Part shown: piece after piece, positions 22,401 through 34,400 of the stretch
Numbering within the stretch: position 1 is the first letter of the stretch
Layout: every line of letters begins with the position of its first letter
DNA from: Cydia pomonella
Taxonomy: Eukaryota > Arthropoda > Insecta > Lepidoptera > Tortricidae
Assembly (NCBI RefSeq): GCF_033807575.1
Contig: NC_084718.1
Location: 16,385,991 to 16,449,990 of the forward strand
Length of the DNA stretch: 64,000 nucleotides
Direction of reading: 5' to 3'
Translations under genes and position numbers: made by a program
The notes under the pieces: generated by a model
Seen by the model: only the letters and a program-made list of their open reading frames with translations
The model's database searches: none
What the model was told of the DNA's origin: nothing

Positions 22401-25400
22401 ACTTTTTTCGTGTTTTAAATTGTCGATTCCTTTGTGTAACGATCGAGCTTATTTGGGACAACCGACTGGTCGCCGTCCAGTGGGTCGGCCCAGATACCGC
22501 TGGAGCGACAGTGTACAGGCGGATCTGTGCCAACTCAAAGCCGATAACTGGCAGGAAGTGGCACAGGATCGGGACAGGTGGCGTTCTCTCGTTTTGGAGG
22601 CCAAGACCCTCTTTGGATCACTGCGCAACAATAGTTAGTTAGTTTGTGTAACGATAACTAGTCTTGCATTTATACGCATATTTTTTCGTTGCACAAAGGA
22701 AACAATTCATTGATTGTGGACTAATTGAAGTCCTGAATGAGTACTTTTTTTTTACAAATCCAACTAATGCATACATACAAAAGTTCTTGCTTCAACTTGC
22801 GAGTTTATGTAATATGACAGTCAGCAAAACTATTGGTACTTACTAAGTAAACTATTAGCATAAAATATGTACGCTGGGATGCTAAGCTAATCGTTTTACG
22901 AACTGTACCGTTACAATTCATACTCACATGATCACACTTGGTCGGGTAAGAGTCTCCTGGCAGACTCCAGCTGGTTTTCTTCTTGGTCCTTCTGTGTTCC
23001 GCTCTTCTGTGCTCTATTAGCGCCTTGAGCGTCGGAAACTCTATGCCGCATTTATTGCAAGTGGTTTTGAGGCTCTGTTGTTGCGGTGTTATGTCACTAA
23101 AAAGTACACGATATAACAAAATACAGAGGTACATTTGTGTACACGGCACGACATCGAATGTATAATGATGTATAAGTCCCGTAACACAAAAAATAAATTG
23201 ATAAATTACGGTAAATTACATATTTACTGTACCTGTTACATATGGATAATTAGTTGTTTCCAAAAAAAATATCTCAGAAATTTTGTGGATTTCACAGAAA
23301 AAAAGGAAACTTTCACTTTAGAAATGGAAAATTTCGAGCCCAAAAAAATACAAGAAGTTTCCGATCGTTTCCATGTAGAAATTTCACAACTTTGGGAACT
23401 TTCCGACGGCACATAAGTAATTACAATCCTCACCATAGATTAATTTTTTTCTTATGTTGTTTGGACGTGAGAATATGGACACGACGCGCGCCTTCCGACG
23501 TGAAGTTGAGCTCGCACTGATGACATCTATATTTTGGATTATCTTCTTCCTGGAACAATAAGTTCATCTGTAAATAATAGAGATTTTAATATAACTTACA
23601 TAGTTTATTAGGTTGATTGTAAACTTATACAACAAGTAAGTACACTTATACGCACTTCTACCTATTATTATAATACTACTACTTACTATACGCACACGTG
23701 TAGTCGGCTGCTAGCGCGCGACCTACACGCGATTTGCTGACTCGTGATTTGATTTCATCTATAGTCTGCATCTATGTAAACAAACCACAATTAGGTATTT
23801 TATTGGGCAAGATTCTTCAATTCAATTCAATTCAATTCAATACTTTATTTCCAAGAATATGGTACATACACTGTTGGTTAGTAGAATGTATTAGATCAGC
23901 ATATTCTGCCGGCATGCATCGGCGTAGAAATATTAACATGAGGAGTTAAATTAAACATTAAAATTCAAAGTCAGTATAAGATTAGCAAAATTAATTAACA
24001 ATTCATTATAAATATCAATTTAAAAATTCATCAACAGAGTAATAACATTTACCAAGCAACCACTGAAACATTTTTTTTTCAAATTGACATACCGGTAGAG
24101 TTTTGAGGTCATCTGGGACTCTATTAAATATTTTAACAGCCATATTGCAAGCATTTGACTTGGAGACTTTTAGCTTTTGCGCAGGTTGATAAAGCTGAAG
24201 TGGCTTCCTGCTGGGCCTTTGCTTATTTATAACTTCATCATGAAGTGGGAAAAGCTGAGGGTGTTTTTTAACAAATTTGGTGATTTCTAAAATGTATTGA
24301 CAAGGCAATGGTAAAATTTTGAGTTCTTGAAATATTGGTTTACAGTGGGCGAGATATTCACTTCCGTTTACCGCCCTGATACAAGCTTTTTGGGTCACAA
24401 ATGCTCTTTGGATATCAGTACTATTACCCCAAATGATAAGTCCGTAACGCAAAATTGAGGCGACATAACCATGATAGGCTGACATTGCAGCTTCTCTTGA
24501 TGCTATAGATCTAAGCCGTCGCAAGGCAAAAACAAATCTATCCAATCTGGAACATACATTTTCAACGTGTGCTCTCCAATTTAAATGTTCATCTAGAGTA
24601 ATACCAAGAAACGTGGTTGAATCTACAAGTTCTACATTAAAATTGTTACAATTAACATTAAGGTTAATATGCGTAGAGTTACGAGTTCTAAATTTTATAA
24701 TTTTAGTCTTAGCCAAATTTAATTTAAGACAGTTATTTTCCAACCATCTAGCCGTGGTATGCAGTTCATTAATGGCTTCCGTTTCTAGGTCACTATTATT
24801 GGTAGACTTTATAATTAGGGTTGCGTCATCTGCAAACAATACGCATGTATGTTTTAGTATGTTTGGCAAGTCATTGATATATGCTAAAAATAACAGTGGA
24901 CCGAGTATGCTTCCTTGAGGGACGCCACAATTATTTGTTTTTGATAGTGACTTGTAGGTAATTTTCTTTTTCTGAACTATTTTAGTAATTTCTGTGTATT
25001 GTTTTCGTTCAGACAGATAACTTTTAAGCCAGTCATTAGCTTTTCCCCTAATGCCATATTTTTCTAGTTTACTTAATAGAATTTTGTGGCAGACGCTATC
25101 AAAGGCTTTGCTCATATCTAGGAACACTGCTAAGATAGGCTGGTTGTCATTAAGTGATTGGGTAATATGTCTGACTAAAGCAAAGCAAGCATGAGTTGTA
25201 GAAGTACCCTTTCTAAAGCCAAACTGATTTGGATGGATAACATTAGCTCTGTCGAAAAAAATATTAATTTTATTGTACAAAGCTTTTTCAAAGACCTTAG
25301 ATAATACCGGTATTAGTGCAATTGGTCGATAATTATTTATTAAACTCGGGTCACCCTTTTTGAAAAGGGGTTTTATAATGCTTAATTTTAAGCGGTCAGG

Positions 25401-28400
25401 GAAGCAACCTTGCTCAAAAGATAAGTTAATCAAGTAAATGAGAGGTGATGCTATTTGGACTGCACATTGTTTTAATAACTTTGTTGGAATTTCATCATAA
25501 CCGGTTGAATTAGTGTCATTTAGAGATTTAATAATTTTTATTACGTCATACTGATCTAAGGGAGAAAGAAAAATGCTATTATTAACACTTTTTATATCTG
25601 GAATTTTATTATTAGTATTTGTATTTATATTGGAATTATTGATGTAAAAGTCGTTAAATATCTCACACATTTTTGAAGGGTCATCGAATAATTTGTCATT
25701 AATTTTAATATTTTTAATTTCAGGTGTATTTATATTTAAGTTAAGATTATCTTTTATTACAATCCATGCTGCTTTACCCTTATTTTTAGAATTATTTATA
25801 TAAGAATCAAGGTGCAAGGTGGAGAACTCACCGCTTCCTCTGGAATGTCTCGATGCACGGTGGCGGCGTGCAGGCGCAGCCCCCTGGCGCTGACGAAGGC
25901 GCGGCCGCAGCGCGGGCGGGTGCAAGGTGGAGAACTCACCGCTTCCTCTGGAATGTCTCGATGCACGGTGGCGGCGTGCAGGCGCAGCCCCCTGGCGCTG
26001 ACGAAGGCGCGGCCGCAGCGCGGGCGGGTGCAAGGTGGAGAACTCACCGCTTCCTCTGGAATGTCTCGATGCACGGTGGCGGCGTGCAGGCGCAGCCCCC
26101 TGGCGCTGACGAAGGCGCGGCCGCAGCGCGGGCGGGTGCAAGGTGGAGAACTCACCGCTTCCTCTGGAATGTCTCGATGCACGGTGGCGGCGTGCAGGCG
26201 CAGCCCCCTGGCGCTGACGAAGGCGCAGCCGCAGCGCGGGCGGGTGCAAGGTGGAGAACTCACCGCTTCCTCTGGAATGTCTCGATGCACGGTGGCGGCG
26301 TGCAGGCGCAGCCCCCTGGCGCTGACGAAGGCGCGGCCGCAGCGCGGGCGGGTGCAAGGTGGAGAACTCACCGCTTCCTCTGGAATGCCTCGATGCACGG
26401 TGGCGGCGTGCAGGCGCAGCCCCCTGGCGCTGACGAAGGCGCGGCCGCAGCGCGGGCGGGTGCAAGGTGGAGAACTCACCGCTTCCTCTGGAATGCCTCG
26501 ATGCACGGTGGCGGCGTGCAGGCGCAGCCCCCTGGCGCTGACGAAGGCGCGGCCGCAGCGCGGGCGGGTGCAAGGTGGAGAACTCACCGCTTCCTCTGGA
26601 ATGTCTCGATGCACGGTGGCGGCGTGCAGGCGCAGCCCCCTGGCGCTGACGAAGGCGCGGCCGCAGCGCGGGCGGGTGCAAGGTGGAGAACTCACCGCTT
26701 CCTCTGGAATGTCTCGATGCACGGTGGCGGCGTGCAGGCGCAGCCCCCTGGCGCTGACGAAGGCGCGGCCGCAGCGCGGGCGGGTGCAAGGTGGAGAACT
26801 CACCGCTTCCTCTGGAATGCCTCGATGCACGGTGGCGGCGTGCAGGCGCAGCCCCCTGGCGCTGACGAAGGCGCGGCCGCAGCGCGGGCGGGTGCAAGGT
26901 GGAGAACTCACCGCTTCCTCTGGAATGTCTCGATGCACGGTGGCGGCGTGCAGGCGCAGCCCCCTGGCGCTGACGAAGGCGCGGCCGCAGCGCGGGCGGG
27001 TGCAAGGTGGAGAACTCACCGCTTCCTCTGGAATGTCTCGATGCACGGTGGCGGCGTGCAGGCGCAGCCCCCTGGCGCTGACGAAGGCGCGGCCGCAGCG
27101 CGGGCGGGTGCAAGGTGGAGAACTCACCGCTTCCTCTGGAATGCCTCGATGCACGGTGGCGGCGTGCAGGCGCAGCCCCCTGGCGCTGACGAAGGCGCGG
27201 CCGCAGCGCGGGCGGGTGCAAGGTGGAGAACTCACCGCTTCCTCTGGAATGCCTCGATGCACGGTGGCGGCGTGCAGGCGCAGCCCCCTGGCGCTGACGA
27301 AGGCGCGGCCGCAGCGCGGGCGGGTGCAAGGTGGAGAACTCACCGCTTCCTCTGGAATGTCTCGATGCACGGTGGCGGCGTGCAGGCGCAGCCCCCTGGC
27401 GCTGACGAAGGCGCGGCCGCAGCGCGGGCGGGTGCAAGGTGGAGAACTCACCGCTTCCTCTGGAATGTCTCGATGCACGGTGGCGGCGTGCAGGCGCAGC
27501 CCCCTGGCGCTGACGAAGGCGCGGCCGCAGCGCGGGCGGGTGCAAGGTGGAGAACTCACCGCTTCCTCTGGAATGCCTCGATGCACGGTGGCGGCGTGCA
27601 GGCGCAGCCCCCTGGCGCTGACGAAGGCGCGGCCGCAGCGCGGGCGGGTGCAAGGTGGAGAACTCACCGCTTCCTCTGGAATGCCTCGATGCACGGTGGC
27701 GGCGTGCAGGCGCAGCCCCCTGGCGCTGACGAAGGCGCGGCCGCAGCGCGGGCGGGTGCAAGGTGGAGAACTCACCGCTTCCTCTGGAATGTCTCGATGC
27801 ACGGTGGCGGCGTGCAGGCGCAGCCCCCTGGCGCTGACGAAGGCGCGGCCGCAGCGCGGGCGGGTGCAAGGTGGAGAACTCACCGCTTCCTCTGGAATGT
27901 CTCGATGCACGGTGGCGGCGTGCAGGCGCAGCCCCCTGGCGCTGACGAAGGCGCGGCCGCAGCGCGGGCGGGTGCAAGGTGGAGAACTCACCGCTTCCTC
28001 TGGAATGCCTCGATGCACGGTGGCGGCGTGCAGGCGCAGCCCCCTGGCGCTGACGAAGGCGCGGCCGCAGCGCGGGCGGGTGCAAGGTGGAGAACTCACC
28101 GCTTCCTCTGGAATGCCTCGATGCACGGTGGCGGCGTGCAGGCGCAGCCCCCTGGCGCTGACGAAGGCGCGGCCGCAGCGCGGGCGGGTGCAAGGTGGAG
28201 AACTCACCGCTTCCTCTGGAATGCCTCGATGCACGGTGGCGGCGTGCAGGCGCAGCCCCCTGGCGCTGACGAAGGCGCGGCCGCAGCGCGGGCGGGTGCA
28301 AGGTGGAGAAATCACCGCTTCCTCTGGAATGCCTCGATGCACGGTGGCGGCGTGCAGGCGCAGCCCCCTGGCGCTGACGAAGGCGCGGCCGCAGCGCGGG

Positions 28401-31400
28401 CGGGTGCAAGGTGGAGAACTCACCGCTTCCTCTGGAATGCCTCGATGCACGGTGGCGGCGTGCAGGCGCAGCCCCCTGGCGCTGACGAAGGCGCGGCCGC
28501 AGCGCGGGCGGGTGCAAGGTGGAGAACTCACCGCTTCCTCTGGAATGCCTCGATGCACGGTGGCGGCGTGCAGGCGCAGCCCCCTGGCGCTGACGAAGGC
28601 GCGGCCGCAGCGCGGGCGGGTGCAAGGTGGAGAACTCACCGCTTCCTCTGGAATGCCTCGATGCACGGTGGCGGCGTGCAGGCGCAGCCCCCTGGCGCTG
28701 ACGAAGGCGCGGCCGCAGCGCGGGCGGGTGCAAGGTGGAGAACTCACCGCTTCCTCTGGAATGCCTCGACGCACGGTGGCGGCGTGCAGGCGCAGCCCCC
28801 TGGCGCTGACGAAGGCGCGGCCGCAGCGCGGGCGGGTGCAAGGTGGAGAACTCACCGCTTCCTCTGGAATGCCTCGATGCACGGTGGCGGCGTGCAGGCG
28901 CAGCCCCCTGGCGCTGACGAAGGCGCGGCCGCAGCGCGGGCGGGTGCAAGGTGGAGAACTCACCGCTTCCTCTGGAATGCCTCGATGCACGGTGGCGGCG
29001 TGCAGGCGCAGCCCCCTGACGCTGACGAAGGCGCGGCCGCAGCGCGGGCGGGTGCAAGGTGGAGAACTCACCGCTTCCTCTGGAATGCCTCGATGCACGG
29101 TGGCGGCGTGCAGGCGCAGCCCCCTGGCGCTGACGAAGGCGCGGCCGCAGCGCGGGCGGGTGCAAGGTGGAGAACTCACCGCTTCCTCTGGAATGCCTCG
29201 ATGCACGGTGGCGGCGTGCAGGCGCAGCCCCCTGGCGCTGACGAAGGCGCGGCCGCAGCGCGGGCGGGTGCAAGGTGGAGAACTCACCGCTTCCTCTGGA
29301 ATGCCTCGATGCACGGTGGCGGCGTGCAGGCGCAGCCCCCTGGCGCTGATGAAGGCGCGGCCGCAGCGCGGGCGGGTGCAAGGTGGAGAACTCACCGCTT
29401 CCTCTGGAATGCCTCGATGCACGGTGGCGGCGTGCAGGCGCAGCCCCCTGGCGCTGACGAAGGCGCGGCCGCAGCGCGGGCGGGTGCAAGGTGGAGAACT
29501 CACCGCTTCCTCTGGAATGCCTCGATGCACGGTGGCGGCGTGCAGGCGCAGCCCCCTGGCGCTGACGAAGGCGCGGCCGCAGCGCGGGCGGGTGCAAGGT
29601 GGAGAACTCACCGCTTCCTCTGGAATGCCTCGATGCACGGTGGCGGCGTGCAGGCGCAGCCCCCTGGCGCTGACGAAGGCGCGGCCGCAGCGCGGGCGGG
29701 TGCAAGGTGGAGAACTCACCGCTTCCTCTGGAATGCCTCGATGCACGGTGGCGGCGTGCAGGCGCAGCCCCCTGGCGCTGACGAAGGCGCGGCCGCAGCG
29801 CGGGCGGGTGCAAGGTGGAGAACTCACCGCTTCCTCTGGAATGCCTCGATGCACGGTGGCGGCGTGCAGGCGCAGCCCCCTGGCGCTGACGAAGGCGCGG
29901 CCGCAGCGCGGGCGGGTGCAAGGTGGAGAACTCACCGCTTCCTCTGGAATGCCTCGATGCACGGTGGCGGCGTGCAGGCGCAGCCCCCTGGCGCTGACGA
30001 AGGCGCGGCCGCAGCGCGGGCGGGTGCAAGGTGGAGAACTCACCGCTTCCTCTGGAATGCCTCGATGCACGGTGGCGGCGTGCAGGCGCAGCCCCCTGGC
30101 GCTGACGAAGGCGCGGCCGCAGCGCGGGCGGGTGCAAGGTGGAGAACTCACCGCTTCCTCTGGAATGCCTCGATGCACGGTGGCGGCGTGCAGGCGCAGC
30201 CCCCTGGCGCTGACGAAGGCGCGGCCGCAGCGCGGGCGGGTGCAAGGTGGAGAACTCACCGCTTCCTCTGGAATGCCTCGATGCACGGTGGCGGCGTGCA
30301 GGCGCAGCCCCCTGGCGCTGACGAAGGCGCGGCCGCAGCGCGGGCGGGTGCAAGGTGGAGAACTCACCGCTTCCTCTGGAATGCCTCGATGCACGGTGGC
30401 GGCGTGCAGGCGCAGCCCCCTGGCGCTGACGAAGGCGCGGCCGCAGCGCGGGCGGGTGCAAGGTGGAGAACTCACCGCTTCCTCTGGAATGCCTCGATGC
30501 ACGGTGGCGGCGTGCAGGCACAGCCCCCTGGCGCTGACGAAGGCGCGGCCGCAGCGCGGGCGGGTGCAAGGTGGAGAACTCACCGCTTCCTCTGGAATGC
30601 CTCGATGCACGGTGGCGGCGTGCAGGCGCAGCCCCCTGGCGCTGACGAAGGCGCGGCCGCAGCGCGGGCGGGTGCAAGGTGGAGAACTCACCGCTTCCTC
30701 TGGAATGCCTCGATGCACGGTGGCGGCGTGCAGGCGCAGCCCCCTGGCGCTGACGAAGGCGCGGCCGCAGCGCGGGCGGGTGCAAGGTGGAGAACTCACC
30801 GCTTCCTCTGGAATGCCTCGATGCACGGTGGCGGCGTGCAGGCACAGCCCCCTGGCGCTGACGAAGGCGCGGCCGCAGCGCGGGCGGGTGCAAGGTGGAG
30901 AACTCACCGCTTCCTCTGGAATGCCTCGATGCACGGTGGCGGCGTGCAGGCGCAGCCCCCTGGCGCTGACGAAGGCGCGGCCGCAGCGCGGGCGGGTGCA
31001 AGGTGGAGAACTCACCGCTTCCTCTGGAATGCCTCGATGCACGGTGGCGGCGTGCAGGCGCAGCCCCCTGGCGCTGACGAAGGCGCGGCCGCAGCGCGCG
31101 CAGGCGTGCGCGCCGCCGTGCCGCGCGCGCCGGTGCGCGCCCAGCGCCGACGGGTGCAAGGTGGAGAACGAGCATTGTGTATGGTTACATTTGTATATGT
31201 AGCCCGCATGCCACTTGTGATGCTTCTTTGCTACCCCGCTGGATTAAAAACGTGGTTCATATAGTGGAAATTAGACACAGATTCCTATTCTGAATGTATT
31301 GTGTAGGTGATTTACACTTTGTGAGCGCTTTACTCTTTATTAAGAGAAATTCCTAGTTGCGATTTTTCCATACAAACGCTCTCGACTGTTTCCTCCCTGG

Positions 31401-34400
31401 ATTTTTAACCTAGAGCAATGATTTTTTCAAATAAGATCAATATAATCAATGTATGTGTCGCTATGTTTTGCTTTTTTGGATTATTTAATTTTGAAGCAAC
31501 TTACAGTGCCTCGAAAATCGCAAAAACGGAACAATTGAATTTTCTGCAAAAAAGGCGTAGTATACAAATATGACAGCAAATATCCAAAAAATCAAAACAT
31601 AGCGGCATAGAATTTTTCTTCCTATTGCAGTTTCCAAAATTTCATAATGATTGGTTGCGTTTTGGAGGAAACAGTCGAGAGTGAAACCTTGATTTTTGAG
31701 TTTTTTGCGTGGGAATTTTAGTCCTTGTCCCGCAGCGTGACAAAAACATAGATTTGAAAATTTGCTCAGCTAAGAATTGCTCTTAATGAAGTTCAAGCAG
31801 ACAGGTTTTAGCGCTGTATTTTTTACCTATGGCTGTTCCATTTACATATAAAATGTTCGTTACACAAAGGAATAATTAAAATCAATAAAGAAAAAAAAAG
31901 AAGAAAAAAAAACAAGTTACTTTAATGAAGCAGTTTCTCGATATTCTGCAATCAAAAGGTAAATTGATAAAACTCTTACACATTGTTGAAGGCCTTCGGA
32001 CATAACTTGCAGGAAAACTTCTTGGAATGAGCTCGGTTGGCGTGCGAACGCGCTAACACCTCGCTCTTGAAACGAACCCTGCATACGGGGCACTCGGCGC
32101 TCCCTCGGCTCTGCAAATGTGTAAACATGAACGGTATTTAAAAGTGCTATTACGTTTCGGCGTTGAGCGAGTTTAGGTGTTTTACGCGCTGCGGCAGGCT
32201 GTGCGAGCTCAGTATGCCGATCCCTTCTACCACATTTTCCCTCTCGCTCGCACTACAATGATGGATAAAATAATCTTGATCCTTCGTGAAATATATTAAC
32301 AATATTGAATTTCTTTTTAATTCTCATTCATTTAGGTACCCTTAAAGAGCATCAAAGTCATATATGGCAGTTATAATATTTATCTCAATTCAGTTCGTTC
32401 AATAGAACGTAGGTAGAAAATCGAATATACGTTACACAAATGACTATTAATTAGTGCACTTGGACGATGGTTTTGCATCAATTATACACTCGACCGCGTC
32501 GCTAGACAAAAAAGATTGAAAAGGTATATTAAGTTTCTTTTTAACCGACTTCAAAAAAGGAGGAGGTTCTCAATTCGACTATTTTTTTTTTGTATGTATG
32601 TTACTACTTGATATCTCCGAGAATCGAGAACCGATTTTCAAATATATTTTTTTAATCGAATGGGTATAACCCCGAGCTGGTCCCGTTGGCACCAAGTCGG
32701 GGTCTGATGATGGGATCTTGGAGAAATCGAGGGAACTCTTCAAATGTTATAGGTACATGTATGGCGCTTTTGGTAATTTTTGAAGTCGGTTTTATTTTTT
32801 GTTAAAAAGTTTTATGTGCAATCAACAGAAGAAAACCCTAAAAATGTAAACAATCACCGCCACCAATATATATATAGTCCTCCTCGCCATATCCGACGAC
32901 GGCGACTCCTCTTGCAAAGCCAAATTTGGTTTTAAAAATGCGATAACATGATGCGCAATGAAGCCGGCCAGCTGGGTTGCCATAATTATTCGGAACTGAT
33001 ACGGGACAATGGGATAGTAGTGGCGTTACGGGGGGAGGGGAGCTTTAACTCACATAGGTGACGAAACAAGGTGGTTAAACAGAGATGATTGTGACCATTT
33101 ATATAGGTATTCTGCGTAATCTGCATAGTATTGACATAGGGAACCAAAACGGAACGAGAAAAAATACGGAACGCGATACCTACTTAAATACGGTGATAGT
33201 CCCGTGTATACGGGACATATTGCAATAAACCCTACCAATAATACGAAGGAGAGAATCGACGTAACCTCTGTAGACTTCAGCTCCGGAAGCTTAGCTGAAG
33301 ATACCGTCGGAGTTTGTATTGTTTTTCTCAAGGCAAGTTAAATCTTGCTTATGGCACTACTATTTCCTATAATTTAAAACCAAAGTTTTATAATTACTTA
33401 CGGGATCATGGCTCTGAGTATGCAGTTTATAGCTATTGTGATGAGCAAACGTTTTCGAACATATGTGACATTTAAATGATTCTCCACTAAATTCCTTGCT
33501 CTCTTTTGATTTGCTCCATTCTTCTATTTGTTGTTCTAACTACAAATAAACAATAAATCGCTTTAATAATTATATAAGATTAGTTAGGCACTATTACAAT
33601 TTCGTGCAACAACTAGAAATGGCACTAAAACTAACAGTTGCATGTGTTCTGCCTACCCCTTTTGAGAATACAGGCGTGAGTTTATGTAAAAGTAAAGACA
33701 ATTTGAAATAGAGGTGGATTGTCAAAGATAATTTTGTAGCCACAGTAAATTTACTGCCATCTTTCGACACAAATTTACTGAGAAACTTTTAGAACGCCAT
33801 TTGACTTTGATCCTTATTATTTCACTGACATGTGTTCAATTTGTTAAATATCAAAAAGTGGCGCCATCTTACCGGGCATAAGCCAAAGGTTATAGCGCCA
33901 TCGCTCGAAACGATACCGCCATACCTTTGGCCTTTGATCTATTCGATGGCGCAACTTTTTGATATTTACCAATTTAACACATATCAGTTAAAGAATAAGG
34001 ATCAAAGTCAAATGGCTTTCTAAAAGTTTTAATCATGTGTCGAAAGATAGCACTAAATTTACTATAGCTACAAAGTTTTCTTTGACAATCCGTGACCATC
34101 GACCGTCTTGAGCAAATGACCATGACTGTAAGTATCTACACAAAGAAACCACTTCTTTCTACTAAATGTACTGGGAGCGTTTCCGCGGAAATCGAAATTC
34201 GAAAATTATCTATTTCCCTCTCTATCGCTATTGCATTAGAACGATAGAGAGGCAAATAGATGAACATAGTGGTTCACGGTTAATTTATACACTTGAAAAA
34301 TGAATGAAATATGTTTTTCTCCAGTTACTCACCGTCAACCGAACAACATTAAAATACGCTAGCATGTCGACTTCGTCAGGCGTAAGCCCTGAGAGCACAC

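Noticed and set aside
23254..23520. Plus-strand frame near 23.4 kb
   Set aside because: It overlaps zinc-finger exon 10 in antisense; no independent support.
25813..31100. CRISPR-like regular repeat spacing
   Set aside because: Units are contiguous with no variable spacers, are coding-derived and sit in an animal gene.
24015..31175. Single 2386-codon minus frame joining array and reverse transcriptase
   Set aside because: The array part is in the wrong frame for zinc fingers and the RT part is a 5'-truncated LINE; fusion is due to absence of stops, not a gene.
25812..31264. Two giant plus-strand open frames of about 1800 codons over the array
   Set aside because: They are antisense shadows of a stop-free 108 bp unit; the periodic proteins show no family features, and the sense frame matches the real exon.
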